Source: Actinidia chinensis (Eukaryota > Streptophyta > Magnoliopsida > Ericales > Actinidiaceae). From it: a DNA stretch of 37,998 bases. A program made the translations under genes and the position numbers. The notes under the pieces were generated by a model. It was not told the origin of the DNA and made no database searches. It saw only the letters and a list, made by a program, of their open reading frames with translations. Location: contig VIGQ01002343.1 of assembly GCA_009663005.1 (NCBI GenBank), forward strand, positions 1 through 37,998, in the 5' to 3' direction. How positions within the stretch are numbered: the stretch's first letter is position 1; each line of letters begins with the position of its first letter. This document shows, piece after piece, positions 24,801 to 37,511 of the stretch.

Positions 24801-25227
24801 AAGGTATGAAATTGGTTCACCTTTTCTTCAATTCATATGTACCTACTGACTGCCCCGACCCCCAATCCATCCACTTTCTCCATATTGAACCGTAGCGTAA
24901 CAGGTGAACTTCAACGGGTTAAACCTAATAATCGTTTCATATTGTCTGCAATTCCGTAAGTAATAAAAATAAATTCGCAAGGGAATTTTTTAGAAAGCCA
25001 TAGTTAACAATTCGACAAAAAGGGTTGTAAAAGGGGACTTTCTGGTGGGTCCAACCATCTTGACTTCACCGGTCTATGCACGCGTAACGTAACTTCGACG
25101 TTCAAAAGGATCAAATACATTTGTGACCATTACTGATCGCGAAGGCAGTTGGTTCAACTTTTCTATTCATATGGACCTATCGACCTTAATATCCACTTTC
25201 TCCCTATCCAAACGCAAACGTAACGGG

Positions 25228-25375
25228 TGAAGTTCAAAAAACGTATTAATATTAATAATTTCATTGCCTACCTCTATAATAATCACAATAAGGTTCATGA
25301 TAGAGATTTTTTATAAGCATAAGGTATTAAAAATGGTCGAATGGTGCAAAAAGAATGATTTATCGGTGGGCCACG
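25228..25375 (-). repeat. Subtype E spacer, third copy
   Basis: Reads CGTATTAATATTAATAAT with CCTCTATAAT, then AAAAATGGTCGAATGGTGC and TCGGTGGGCCACGTATCC in the following 5S-like segment. Confidence 0.72.
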
Positions 25376-26785
25376 TATCCTGATTTGCACCCGTCCATTG
25401 CACGCTTAACGTCGAGTTCAACGGGATCCTACATTTGTAACCATTACGATCCCGAAGTTATGTTTTCAATTTTCTATTCATAGGACTATCGACCTCGATC
25501 CAACCGCTTTCTCCCCTATCGACCCGAAGCGTAACGTTTGAACTTCAACGGTTAAAAACTAATCGTTTCATTGCCTGCATCCATAAGTAATAAAAATAAA
25601 TGCGCATAGGGAAATTTTTAGAAAGCATAAGTGTTAAAAATCGACAAAAATTGTGTAAAAATGGGACTTTACGGTGGGTCACCCATCCTGACTTTGCACC
25701 CGTCTATGCACGCTTAACTTCGAAGTTCAAACGGGATCCATACATTTGTACCATTATGATCGCGAATGTATGTTGGTTCAACTTTTCTATTCATATGGAC
25801 CTATCGACCTCCAATCATCCGCTTTCTCCATATCGAACCGTAGCGTCACGGTGAACTTCAACGGTTAAAATTTATTCCGTTTCTTGCCTGCATCCGTAGT
25901 AATAAAATAAATGCGCAATAGATTTTTTTTAAAAAGCATAAGTGTTAAAAAATCACAAAAGGTTGCAAAAAGATGACTTCCTCCTGTTGTGTCACACATC
26001 CTGACATTGCAACGTCCATGCACGCTAACTTCAACTCAAACGGATCCATACAGTGTACCATTAGGATCGCGATGTATGTTGGTCAACTTTTCTTTCATAT
26101 GGACCTATCGACCTCTAAACATCCACTTTCTCCCTATCGAACCGTAGCATAACAGGTGAAATTCACCGGGTTAAAACTAATCGTTGCAATTGCCTGCCTC
26201 CGTAGTAATCAAAATAAATGCGCATGGAAATTTTTTAGAAAGCATGTGTTTAAAAATCGACAAAACTAGTGTATAAAAGGAGACTTCCCGTGGGTCAACC
26301 ATCCTGACATTGTTGCACCCGTCCATGAAAAAAACTCTTAACTTCGAGTTCAAACGGGATTAATACATTTGTACAATTATGATCGCGAATGTATGTTGGT
26401 CCAACTTTTCTATTCAATGACCTATCGACCTCCAATGACATATCCGCCTTTCTCCCTACGAACCGTAGCGGCACACGGGTGAACTTCACCGGTTAAATAT
26501 CGTTTCATTGCCTGCATCCGTAAGTATAAAAATAAATGCGCCTAGATTTTTTTTAAAAGCATCAGTGTTATCAAATCGACAAAAGGTTGCAAAAAGATGA
26601 CTTCCTGTTGTGTCACACATCCTGACATTGCACCCGTCTATGCACGCTTAACTTCGAAGTTCAAACAGGATCCATACATTTGTACCAATATGATCGCGAA
26701 GGTATATTGGTTCATCTTTTCAATTCATAAGGACCTATCGACCCCCAATCATCCGCTTTCTCCCTATCAAACCGCAGCGTAACGG

Positions 26786-26932
26786 GTGAAGTTCAACGGA
26801 TTAATATTAATAATTTAATTGCCTACATCTATAAGTAATAAAAATAAATGTGCATAGAGAATTTTTTATAAAGCATAAGTATTAAAAATGGTCGAAAATG
26901 GTGCAAAAAGAGGATTTTTCGGTGGGCCACGT
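26786..26932 (-). repeat. Subtype E spacer, fourth copy
   Basis: The cleanest copy: GAAGTTCAACGGATTAATAT, ATTAATAATTTAATTGCC, ACATCTATAAGTAAT, then AAAATGGTCGAAAATGGTGC and GGTGGGCCACGTATCC. It lies five monomers (about 1.56 kb) after the third copy. Confidence 0.8.
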
Positions 26933-29138
26933 ATCCTGATATTGCACCCGTCCATGCACGCTTAACTTCGAAGTTCAAACGGGATCCATACATTTGTACC
27001 ATTATGAATCCGAATTATTATTGTTTCAGTTTCTATTCTATGGACCTATCGACCTCGAATTCAACCGCTTTCTCCCTATCGACCGTAGCCGTAACGGGTG
27101 AACTTCAGGGGTTCAAACTATCTTTTCTTTTCCTCTTCGTAAGTATAAAATAATGCACATAGGAAATTTTTTAGAAAGCATAAGTGTTAAAATCGACAAA
27201 AAGGTGTAAAATGGGGACTTCCCGGTAGGATCACCCATCCTGACATTTGCAACGCCGTGCCATGCACGCGTTAACTTCAAAGTTCAAACGGGATCCATAA
27301 TCATTTGTACCAATATGTAATCGCGAAGGATAGTTGGTTCACCTTTCATTCATATGGACCTCCATCGACCCCAATCATCCGCTTCTTCCTATCGAACCGC
27401 AGCGTAACGGGGCACTCAACGGGTTAAAACGAATCGTTTCATTGCCTGTCTCCGTAATTATAAAAATAAATGCGCATAGGAAATTTTTTAGAAAGCATGA
27501 GTGTTATAAATCGCAAAATGGTGTAAAAGAACAGCGTTCCCGGTGGTCACTCTCATCGTGTCATTGCCCCCGTCCATGGACGCTTAACATCAAACCCTTC
27601 AAACTGGATCCATAACATTTTGTACCATTATGATCGCGAATGTGTTGGTCAACTTTTCTATTCTATGGACATTCACCTTCTAATCATCCCTTTCTCCCTA
27701 TCAACCGTAGCATAACAGGTGAAATTCAACGGGTTAAAACTAATCGTTTCATTGCCTGCATCCGTAGTAATAAAATAATGCGCATAGGAAATTTTGTAGA
27801 TAGGTGCAGTGTTAAAAATCGACAAAAATAGTGTAAAAAGGAGACATTCCCTTGGGTACCCATCCTGACTTGCACCCGCCATGAACGCTTAACTTCGAAG
27901 TTGCAAACGGGATCCATACATTTGTAACCATTATGATCGCGAATGTATGTTGGTCCAACTTTTCTATTCATATGACCTTCGACCTCCAATCATCCGCTTT
28001 TTCCCATCGAATCCGGCAGCGTACGTGTGAACTTCAACGGGTTAAAACTAAATCGTTTTTTCATTGCCTGACATGCCGTAAGTAATAAATAAATAACGCA
28101 CTAGGCAATTTTTGTGGAAGCCATAAGTGTTAAAATACGACAAAAATCGTTGCAAAAAGAGGACTTTCCGGTGGGTCAAACCATCCTGACATTGGCACCC
28201 GTTCCATGCAACGCTTAACTTCAAAGTTCAACGGGATTCATCTTTCTAACCACTTTATGATCGCGAAGGTATGTTGGTCCAACTTTTCTATTATAATGGG
28301 CCCTATCGACGCCTCCAATCATACCGCTTTTCTCCTATCGAACCTCACGTAACGGGTTGAACTTCAACGGGTTTAAAACTAATCGTTGCATTGCCTCATC
28401 CCGTAAGTAATAAAAATTAAATGCGTCTATAGGGAATTTTTTAGAAAGATAATGTTACTCAAAATCTGCAAAAATGGTGTAAAAATGGGACTTTTTCCAG
28501 GTGGGGCGTGGGTCAAACATCCTGACATGCACCGTCTATGCACTTCTTACTTCGAAGTTCAAAGGGAATCCATACATTTGTACCATTATGAATCGCGAAT
28601 GTATTGTTGGTTCAACTTCTATTCCATATGGACCTACGACCTACAATCATCGCTTTCTCCTATCGAACCGTGCGTAACGGGTTGAACTTAAACGGTAAAA
28701 CGAATCTTTCACTGCCTCAACTTTACACAGTAATAAAAATAAATCGCATAGGAATTTTTTAGAAAGCATAATTGTATTTTTGTTTTTTGTTGTTTAAAAC
28801 TCGACCCACTTTTGGCAAAAAGAGACTTCCCGTGGGTCACCCATTTGACATTGGCATCCCGTCCAGCACGCTTAACTTCGAATTCAACATGGGATCATAC
28901 ATTTGTACCATTGATGCAAGGTATGTTGGTTCAACTTTTCTATTTAATGGACGCTATCGACCTACAATCATCCGCTTTCTCCCTATCGACCGTAGCATAA
29001 CGGGTGAACGTCAACGGTTAAACTAATCGTTTAATTGCTGCATCCGTAGTAATAAAATAAATGGCATAGGGAATTTTTTAGTCAAAGCCTAAGTGTTAAA
29101 AATCGACAAAAAGGTTGCAAACTCAGACTTCTCGGTGG

Positions 29139-29319
29139 GTTTCACCCATCCTAACATTGCCCCGTCCATGCACGCTTAACTTCGAAGTTCAAACGGGATC
29201 CATACATTTGTACCAATTGATCGCGAGGTATGTTGGCTCACCTTTTTCAATTTATTGACCTATCGCCTCCCAAGTGTCTCTCTATCGACAAAAAATGTTA
29301 AAAGGGGACTTCCCGGGGT
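29139..29319 (-). repeat. Short monomer S11, 181 bp, rearranged junction
   Basis: The junction reads CTCCCAAGTG then TCTCTCTATCGACAAAAAATG at about 29268-29297. A second CTATCGAC follows the usual CCAAGTG join, so part of the join seems duplicated or two deletion types are combined. The unit is noisy, so the fine structure is uncertain. Confidence 0.68.
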
Positions 29320-29912
29320 GTTCACCCTCCTGACATTGCAACCGTCCATGCACGCTTAACTTTGAAGTCATCAACGGGAGTCTATCCCTTGTACCTTATG
29401 ATCGTGCGAGGATCTGTTGGTTCAACTTTTTCAATCTAGGACCTATCGCCTCACGCAATCATCCGCATTTCTCCTATCGAACCGCAGCGTACGAGTGAAC
29501 TTCAATAATTAAACTCATAGTTTCATTGCTGCATCCGTAAGTACTAAAAACACACGCTGGCGCATGGAAATTTTTTAGTCTCATAAGTGTTAACAAACGA
29601 CAACAATAGTGAAAAAGGGACTTCCCGGTGGGTCCCATCCTGACATTTGCACCCTTCCATCAACGCTTAACTTCGAATTTTAAACGGGATTCATTACATT
29701 TATACCATTATGATCGCGAAAGGTATTTTGGTTCAACTGTTTCTATTCATAATGACCTATCGACCTTCAATCATCCGCTTTTCTCCCTTAGAACCGTAGC
29801 ATAACGGGGGAACGTCAACAGGTTAAAACTAATCGTTTCATTGCCTACATCCGTAAGTAATAAAAATAAATGCCATAGGGAATTTTTAGAAAGCATAATT
29901 GTTAAAAATCGC

Positions 29913-29917
29913 AAAAA
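29913..29917 (-). terminator. T-run at the 3' end of the 5S-like segment (example copy)
   Basis: RNA polymerase III stops at runs of four or more T. Directly after the 5S-like 3' end (GCAACC) the minus strand has TTTTT here and in most copies, as in true 5S genes. Many copies also carry a second T-run (CTCTTTTTGC) inside the last 15 bases of the 5S-like segment, where plant 5S has CGTGTTGC. Any transcript would probably end there, slightly short of the 5S 3' end. Confidence 0.5.
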
Positions 29918-30034
29918 GGTTGCAAAAAGAGGACTTCTCGGTGGGTCACCCATCCTGACATTGCACCCGTCCATGCACGCTTAACTTCGAAGTTCAAACG
30001 GGATCCATACATTTTTACCATTATGATCGCGAAG
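29918..30034 (-). pseudogene. 5S rRNA-like pseudogene, clean subtype A example
   Basis: This is one of 126 copies, chosen because it is nearly free of indels. On the minus strand it starts CTTCGCGATCATAA and ends TTTTTGCAACC. A consensus based on this type aligned by hand to a plant 5S rRNA recalled from memory gives about 87 of 118 positions identical with one gap. Conserved: GCGATCATA (5' region), GGATCCC (about position 30-36), AGTTAAGCGTGC (about 50-61, box A), AGGATGGGTGACC (about 80-92, box C) and GGGAAGTCCTC (about 97-107). Not conserved: the first four bases, positions 14-18, the intermediate element (plant GCGAGA) and positions 71-79. The first bases no longer pair with the last bases, so helix I of 5S rRNA cannot form. 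A working 5S gene is therefore unlikely. Confidence 0.85.
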
Positions 30035-31810
30035 GTATGTTGGTTCGCCTTTTCAATTCATACGTACCTATTGACCACCAATCATCCGTTTCTCCCTATC
30101 GAACCGCATCGTAACGGGTGAACTTCAACGGGCTAAAACTAATTGTTTCATTGCCTGCATCCGTAAGTAATAAAAATAAATGCGCATAGGGAATTTTTTA
30201 GAAAGCATAAGTGTTAAAAATCGACAAAAATGGTGTAAAAATGGGACTTTCCGGTGGGTCACCCATCCTGACATTGCACCCGTCTATGCACGCTTAACTT
30301 CGAAGTTCAAACGGGATCTATACATTTGTACCATTATGATCGCGAAGGTATGTTGGTTCAACTTTTCTATTCATATGGACCTACTCCCTCCATCATCCGC
30401 TTTCTCCTATCGAACCGTAGCGACCGGGTTAACTTCACGGTTAAAACGAATCGTTCACTGCCTACACTGTAAGTAAATACAAATAAATGCCCTAAGAATT
30501 TTTTAGAAAGCATAATGTTAAAATCGACAAAAAGGTTGTCAAAAGAGAACTTCCCGTTGGGTCACCCATCCTGACCTTTGCCCCGTCCATGCACGCCTTA
30601 ACTTCGAAGTTCCAAACGTGATCCATACATTTGTACATTATCATCCCGAAGTATGTTGGTTCACTTTTCCATTCATATTACCTCCCGACCCCCAATCATC
30701 CACTTTCTCCCTATCGAACCGTAGCGTAACGGGTGAACTTCAACGGGTTAAAACTAACCGTTTCATTGCCTGCATCCGTAAGTAATAAAAATAAATGCGC
30801 AAAGGGAATTTTTTAGAAAGCATAAGTATTAAAAATCGACAAAAAGAGTGAAAAAAGGAGACTTCCCGGTGGGTCACCCATCTTGACATTGCACCCGTCC
30901 ATGCACTCTTAACTTCGAAGTTCAAACGGGATTAATACATTTATACCATTATGATCGCGAAGGCATGGTGGTTCAACTTTTCTATTCATATGGACCTATC
31001 GACCTACAATCATCCGCTTTCTCCATATCGAGCCGTAGCGTAACGGGTGAACGTCAACAGGTTAAAACTAATCATTTCATTTCCTGTATCCGTAAGTAAT
31101 AAAAATAAATGCGCATAGTGAATTTTTTAGAAAGCATAAGTGTTAAAAATCGACAAAAAGGGTGTAAAAAGGGGACTTCCCGAGGGGTCACCCATCCTGA
31201 CATTGTAACCGTCCATGCACGCTTAACTTCGAAGCTCAAACGGGATACATACATTTGTACTATTATGATCGCGAAGGTATCTTCGTTCACCTTTTCAATT
31301 CATATGTACATATTGACCCCCAATCATCCGTTTCTCCCTATCGAACCGCAGCGTAACGGGTGAACTTCAACGGGTTAAAACTAATCGTTTCATTGCCTAT
31401 ATCCGTAAGTAATAAAAATAAATGCGCATAGAAATTTTTTTAGAAAGCATAAGTGTTAAAAATCGACAAAAAATAGTGTAAAAAGGGTACTTCCCGGTGG
31501 GTCACCCATCCTGACATTGCACCCGTCCATGCCCGCTTAACTTCGATTCACATGGGATCCATACATTTTGTACCATTATGTCGCAAGGTATGTTGGTTCA
31601 ACTACTTTTCTATTCATATGGACCTCTCGACCTCCAATCATCCGTTTTCTCCTATCGAACCGTAGCATAACGGGTGGACGTCACAGTTAAAACTATCGTT
31701 TAATGCCTGCATCCGTAAGTAATAAAAATAAATGCGCATAGGGAATTTTTTAGAAAAGCATAGTGTTACAATCGGACAAAAAGGTTGCAAAACAGATGGA
31801 CTTCTCGGTG

Positions 31811-31993
31811 GTCACCCATCTTGACATTGCACCGGCCATGCACTCTTAACTATCGAAGTTCAAACGGGATCCAATACATTTGTACCAATATGACCGCGAG
31901 TATGTTGGTTCACCTTTCAATTCATATGGACCTATCGACCTCCAAGTGTTCAAAATCGACAAAAAAAGGTATAAAAAGGGGACTTCCCGGTGT
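31811..31993 (-). repeat. Short monomer S12, 183 bp
   Basis: Subtype A, junction CCTCCAAGTGTT at 31939-31950. Lies nine monomers after S11. Confidence 0.84.
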
Positions 31994-32617
31994 GTCACCC
32001 ATCCTGACATTGCAACCGTCCATGCACGCTTAACTTCGAAGTTCAAACGGGATCCTACATTTGTCCCATTATGATCGCGAAGGTATGTTGGTTCAACTTT
32101 TCAATTCATATGGACCTATCGGCCTCCAATCATCCGCTTTCTCCCTATCGAACCGCAGCGTAACGGGTGAACTTCAATAGATTAAAACTAATAGTTTCAT
32201 TGCCTGCATCCGTAAGTAATAAAAATAAATGCGCATAGGAAATTTTTTAGAAAGCAAAGGTTTAAAACTCGACAAATAGTGTAAAAGGGGATTCTTCCCG
32301 GTGGGTCACCCATCTTGACCATTGGCACCCGTCCATGCACCTTAACTTCGAAGTTTAAACCGGATCATACATTTATACCATTATGATCCGAAGGTATGTT
32401 GGTTTCAACTTTTCTATTCATATGGGTGACCTATCAACCTTCATCTCCGCCTTTCTCCCTACGAACCGATCGTAACGGGTGAACTTCCACGGTAAAACTA
32501 ATCGTTTCATTGCCTGCCTCCGTACGTAATAAAATAATGCATTATAAGGGGTATATTTTAGAACATATGTGTTTAAAAATCGACAAAAAAGTTGAAAAAA
32601 GAGTCCTTCTTGGTGGG

Positions 32618-32769
32618 GATCCCCCATCCTAGACTGCCCTTCATGACGCTAACTTTGAAGTTCAAACGGGATCCAACGTTTGTACGAATTGATCTCGAAG
32701 GTATGTTGGTTCACCTTTTCAATTCATATGTACCTCTCGCAAAAAAGGTGTAAAGGGGATTCCGGGTGT
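32618..32769 (-). repeat. Short monomer S13, 152 bp, probably the second deletion type
   Basis: TACCTCTCGC joins directly to AAAAAAGGTG at 32731-32750, as in S2 with errors (expected CTATCGACAAAAAGG). The start of this unit is noisy, so the core position is approximate. Confidence 0.68.
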
Positions 32770-33198
32770 GTCACCCATCCTGACATTGCAACCGTCGATG
32801 CACCTTTAACTTCGAAATTCAAACGGGCATCTATACATTTGTACCATTTGCTCGCGAAGTATTTTGGGTTCCACTTTTCTATTCTATGTACTATCAACCA
32901 ACAATCATCCGCTTTCTCCGTATCGAACCGAGCATATACGGGTGAATTTCACGGGTTAAAACTATGGTTTCATTGCCTGTACCATAAGTAATAAAAATAC
33001 ATGCGCATAGGGAATTTTTTAGAAAGCATAAGTGTTACCAATCGACAGTAAAGGTTGCAAAAAGAGACTTGTCCCCCGTGGGTCACCTCCTTGACATTGC
33101 ACCCGTCCATGCACGCTTAACTTCTAAGTTCAACCGGGATCCCATACTTTGTCCATTATCATCCCGAAGGTATGTTTTTCACCGTTTCAAATTCATAT

Positions 33199-33319
33199 TT
33201 AAAGGAGCGAATTGCAGCAGCGGGGTTTTGAAGTGTCAGACATGATGAGACAATAGTCGGAATTTTAGACAAGGGGTTGGGAGAAGCGTGGAGAAATGTT
33301 AGTCCAATACATAGTGCAT
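33199..33319. other. Non-satellite insert of about 121 bp in a monomer spacer
   Basis: The expected TTCATATGTACCTACCGACC is interrupted after TTCATAT and resumes at ACCTACCGACCCCC (33321). The 33082-33514 interval is 432 bp, so the excess over 313 bp equals the insert. The inserted bases are more G-rich than the satellite: AAAGGAGCGAATTGCAGCAG near the left end, GGGGTTGGGAGAAGCGTGG at about 33273-33291, ACATAGTGCAT at the right end. The minus-strand frame is open through the insert, and one + strand frame is open for about 28 codons after a stop, so neither is decisive. No direct repeats at the ends beyond CAT. I do not recognise it. Confidence 0.75.
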
Positions 33320-33816
33320 TACCTACCGACCCCCACTCATCCATTTTTCTCTCCTATCGACCCGCAGCGTAACGTGTGCACTTCAACGGGTTAAAACTAA
33401 TCGATTTCATTGGCTGCATCGTAAGTTATAAAAATAAATGCCGCAAAAGGAATTTTTTAGAAGCAAAGTTTAAAAATCGACAAAAAGAAGTGAAAAAAGG
33501 GGACTCCCGGTGGGTCACCCCTCTTGACATTGCACCGTCCATGCACGCTACTTTGAATCAAACGTGATTAATACATTTTCCATTATGATCGCGAGTGTTG
33601 GTTGGTTCAACTTTTCTATTCATATGGACCTATCGACTACAATCATCCGCTTTCTCATAGCGAACCGCAGCGTAACGGTGAACTTCAACGGGTTGAAACT
33701 AATCGTTTCATTGCCTTATCCATAATAATAAAAATAAATGCGCATAGGGAATTTTTTTTAGAAAGCATAAGTGTTAAAATCGACAATAAAGGTTGCAAAA
33801 ATAGGACTTTCGGTGG

Positions 33817-34023
33817 GTCACCCATCCTGAACACTCCTGCCCCCAACCCGCCCATGCACGCTTACCCCCACCCCCTTCGAAGTTCAAGACGTGATCCATA
33901 CCTTTGTAATCCACAATATGAATCGCGATGTATATTGATTCACTTTTCAATTCATTATGGACCTATAAGACCTCCAATTGTTAAAATCGACAAAAAGGGT
34001 GTAAAAAGGGGACTTCCCGGTGT
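33817..34023 (-). repeat. Short monomer S14, 207 bp with C-rich extra bases
   Basis: Junction CCTCCAATTG at 33971-33980. The unit is about 20 bp longer than other short units because of extra C-rich bases at about 33830-33885 (ACTCCTGCCCCCAACCCGCC and TTACCCCCACCCCCTTCG) inside the 5S-like segment. Confidence 0.72.
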
Positions 34024-34867
34024 GTCACCCATCCTACATTGTTCAACCGTCTATGCACGCTTAACTTCAAAAATTCAACGGATCTATACATTTGTACCAT
34101 ATGATCGCGAGGTATAGTTGGTTCACTTTTCCTTTCATATTTATCCTATCAACCTACAATCATCCGCCTTTCTACCTCTCGATCGTACGTCGGTGAACTC
34201 AACAAGTTAAAACTATCGTTTCATTGCCTGTAGCCAAAGTAATAAAAATAAATGCGGCAGAGGGAATTTTTTTTAGAAGGCAGAAGTTGTTAAAATCGAC
34301 AAAAAGGTTGCAAAAGAGGCTTCCCGTGGGTCACCCATCCTGCATTGCACCCGTCCATGCACGCTTACATTCGAAATTCAACGTGATCCATCATTTTTAC
34401 ATTATGATCCCGAAGAGTATGTTGGTTCACCTTTTCAATTCGATAATTTACCTATCGACCCCACCTCATCCAGTTCTCCCTATCGAACGTAGCGTGAAGG
34501 ATGACTTCACGTGTTAAACTAATCGTTCTGCATTGCCTGCATCCGTAAGTATAACATAAATGCCACGGGAATTTTTTGAAAGCTAAGTGCTTAAAATCGA
34601 CAAAAGGTGGTAGACAAAGGGGACTTCCCGGTGGGTCACCCATCATGACATTGCACCCGTCCATGCACGCTTAACTTCGAAGTTGAAACAGGATCCATAC
34701 ATTTGTACCATTATTATCGCGAAGGTATGTTGGTTCAACTTTTCTATTCATATGGACCAATCGACCTCTAATCATCCGCTTTCTCCATATCGAACCGCAG
34801 CGTAACGGGTGAACTTAAACGGATTAAAACTAATCGTTTCATTGCCTGCATCCGTAAGTAATAAAAA

Positions 34868-35358
34868 TAAATGCGTATAGGGTATATTTTAGAAAGGATA
34901 AGTGTTAAAAATCGACAAAAAATTGTAAAAAGGGGACTTCCCGGCAGGTCACCCATCCTGACATTGCACCCGTGTATGCCCGCTTAACTTTGATGTTCAA
35001 ACGAGATCTATACATTTGTACCAATATTATCGCGAAGGTATGTTGGTTCACCTTTTCAATTCATATGGACCTATCGACCTCCAAGTGTTAAAAATCAACA
35101 AAAAGGTTGTAAAAAGGGGACTTCCCGGTGGGTCCCCATCCGACATGTAGCCGTCCATGCACCTTAACTTCAAAGTACAACAGGATCAATACATTGTACC
35201 ATTATTGGGATCCTGCCCGAAAAGGGGGTTGGTGGTCTCAACTTTTCATTCATATGGACCCTATCGCTCCAATCATCCGTTTTTCTCCTATCGAACCGTA
35301 GCGTAACGGGTGAAATTACTGTGTTAAAATAATCGTTTCATTACCTCCATCTGTAATT
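34868..35358 (-). repeat. Left copy of a distant repeated block (9-monomer period)
   Basis: This block and 37512-37998 share a chain of rare variants in the same order: GTATAGGGTATATTTTAGAA with GGATAAGTG, GCAGGTCACCC, ATGCCCGCTTAACTTTGA, ACGAGATCTATAC, short-unit junction CTCCAAGTG, GTAGCCGTCCATGC, CAAAGTACAA with CAGGATCAATAC, a TGTGTTAAAA change, and ATTACCTCCATCTGTA. The offset is about 2645 bp, or nine monomers. Confidence 0.8.
34948..35131 (-). repeat. Short monomer S15, 184 bp
   Basis: Clean unit, junction GACCTCCAAGTG at 35076-35087. It shares rare variants (GCAGGTCACCC, ATGCCCGCTTAACTTTGA, ACGAGATCTATAC) with S16. Confidence 0.87.
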
Positions 35359-37511
35359 ATAAAAATAAATGCTGCATAGGACATTTTTTAGAAGCATAAG
35401 TGATAAAATCGACAACAAGGTTCAAAAATAGGACTTCCCGGTGGGTCACCCATCCTGACATTGCACCCGTCCATTCCGCTTTAAAACTTCGAAGTTCAAC
35501 GGGTCCATACATTTGTACCATTATGATCCCAAAGGTATGTTGGTTCAACTTTTCTATTCATCGTACGTATCGACCTCCAATCATCCCACTTTCGTCCCTA
35601 TCGACTGTACGAATAGCGTGAACCTCAACGGTGAAAACTAATCGGTTCATTGCCTGCATCCGATATGAAAAATGCGCAAACGAAATTTTTTAGAAAGCAT
35701 AAGTGTTAAAAATTCGAAAAAGGTGTAAAAAGGGGACTTCCCGGTGGGTCACCTATCCCTTGACATTGCACCCGTCCATGCGCGTTACTTCGAAGTTCAA
35801 ACGGGATTCATACATTTAGATCAATTACAATCGGCAAGGTATGTTGGTTCAAGCTTTTCTATTCATATGGACCTATCGACCATAATCATCCGCTTTCTCT
35901 TATCAACCGTTCAAGCGTGAACGGGTGAAGTTCAACGGGTTAAAACTAATCGTTTCATTGCCTGCCCATAACTAATAAAAATAAATGCGCATATGAAATT
36001 TTTTTAGAAGCAAAGTGTTAAAAATCGACCCCCAAAAAAAAAAGGTTGGCAAAAGAGGACTTCCCTGATGTCACCCAGCCATGCACGCGTAACTTCGAAG
36101 TTCAAACGGGATCCATACATTTGTACCATTATTACCCGAAGGTATGTTGGTTGCACCTTTCAATTCATATGTACCTATCGCCCCCCAATTCCTTCCCTTT
36201 CTCCTATCAGAACCGTAGCGTGAAGGATTAACTTCAACGGGTTAAAACTAATCGTTCTTGCCTGCATCCTTAATAATAAAAATAAATGCGTATAGGGTAT
36301 ATTTGAGAAAGATAAGTGTTTAAAAATCGACAAAAAAGTTTTCAACAGGGACTTCCCGGCGGTCACACCATCCTGACATTGCACCCGTGTCATGAACGTT
36401 CTTAACTTCGAAGTTCAAACGGGATCCATACCTTTGTAACCATTATGAGCCCGAAGGTTGTTGGTTCCCTTTTCAATTCATGTACCTATCGACCCCCAAT
36501 CATCCACTTTCTCCCTACGACCGTAGCGTCCTCTTGAACTCAACGGTTAAAACTAAGTCGTTTCATTGCCTGCATCCGTAATAATAAAACTAATGTCGCA
36601 AACGGAAGTTTTTATAAAGCCATAGTGTTAAAATCACAAAAAGGTGTAAAAAGGGGACTTCCCGGTGGGTCACCCATCGTGACATTGCCACCCGTCCATG
36701 CACGTTAACTTGAATTTCAAACGGGATTCCTACATTTGTAACAATATGATCGCTAAGGTATGTTGTGTTTCAGCTTTCTATTCATATGGACCTATCGACC
36801 TATAATCAATCCGCTTTCTCCCAATCGAACCGTAGCGTCACGGGTAAAGTTCAACGGGTTAAAACTAATCGTTCCGCTGCCTGCTCCAAAAGTATAAAAA
36901 TAAAGCGCATAGGGAATTTTTTAGAAAGCATAAGTGTCTAAATCGACAAAAAGGTTGAAAACGAGGACTTCCGTGGTCCCATCCTGACCTTTGCACCGTC
37001 CATGCACAGCTTTAACGTCGAATTCAAACGTGATCCATACGATTTGTACCATTATGAGCCCACGGTATGTTGGTTCACCTTTCAATTCATATGTCCCTAT
37101 CGACCCCCAATCATCCACTTTCTCCCTATCGAACCGAGCGCATAGCGGAACTTCAACGGTTAAAACTAATCGTTCATTGCTGCATCCGTAAGTCTCAAAT
37201 AAAGCGCAAAGTGAATTTTTTTAGAAGCATTCAGTGTTAAAAATCGACAAAACGGTGTAAAAAGGGGACTTCCCGTGGGTTCCCATCATGACATTGCCCC
37301 CTCCATGCACGCTTAACTTCGAAGTTTGAAAAGGATCCCATACATTTGTACCATTATTTATCGGCGAAGGTATGTTGGTTCGACTTTTCTATTCATATTG
37401 ACCAATCCCCCTTAATCCATCCGCTATTCTCCATATCGACCGCAGCGTAACGGTGAACTTCAACGTATTTAAAACTAATGGTTTTCATTGCCTGCTGCCG
37501 TAAATATAAAA

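Noticed and set aside
33199..33319. Insert as a transposon with terminal repeats
   Set aside because: No inverted ends and no target-site duplication beyond 3 bp; too short for an autonomous element and not recognisable as a MITE.
33159..33344. Minus-strand open frame of 61 codons across the 121-bp insert
   Set aside because: Both ends are satellite sequence and the middle is the insert; no recognisable protein family, and open frames of this size are common here. Kept only as an insert of unknown origin.
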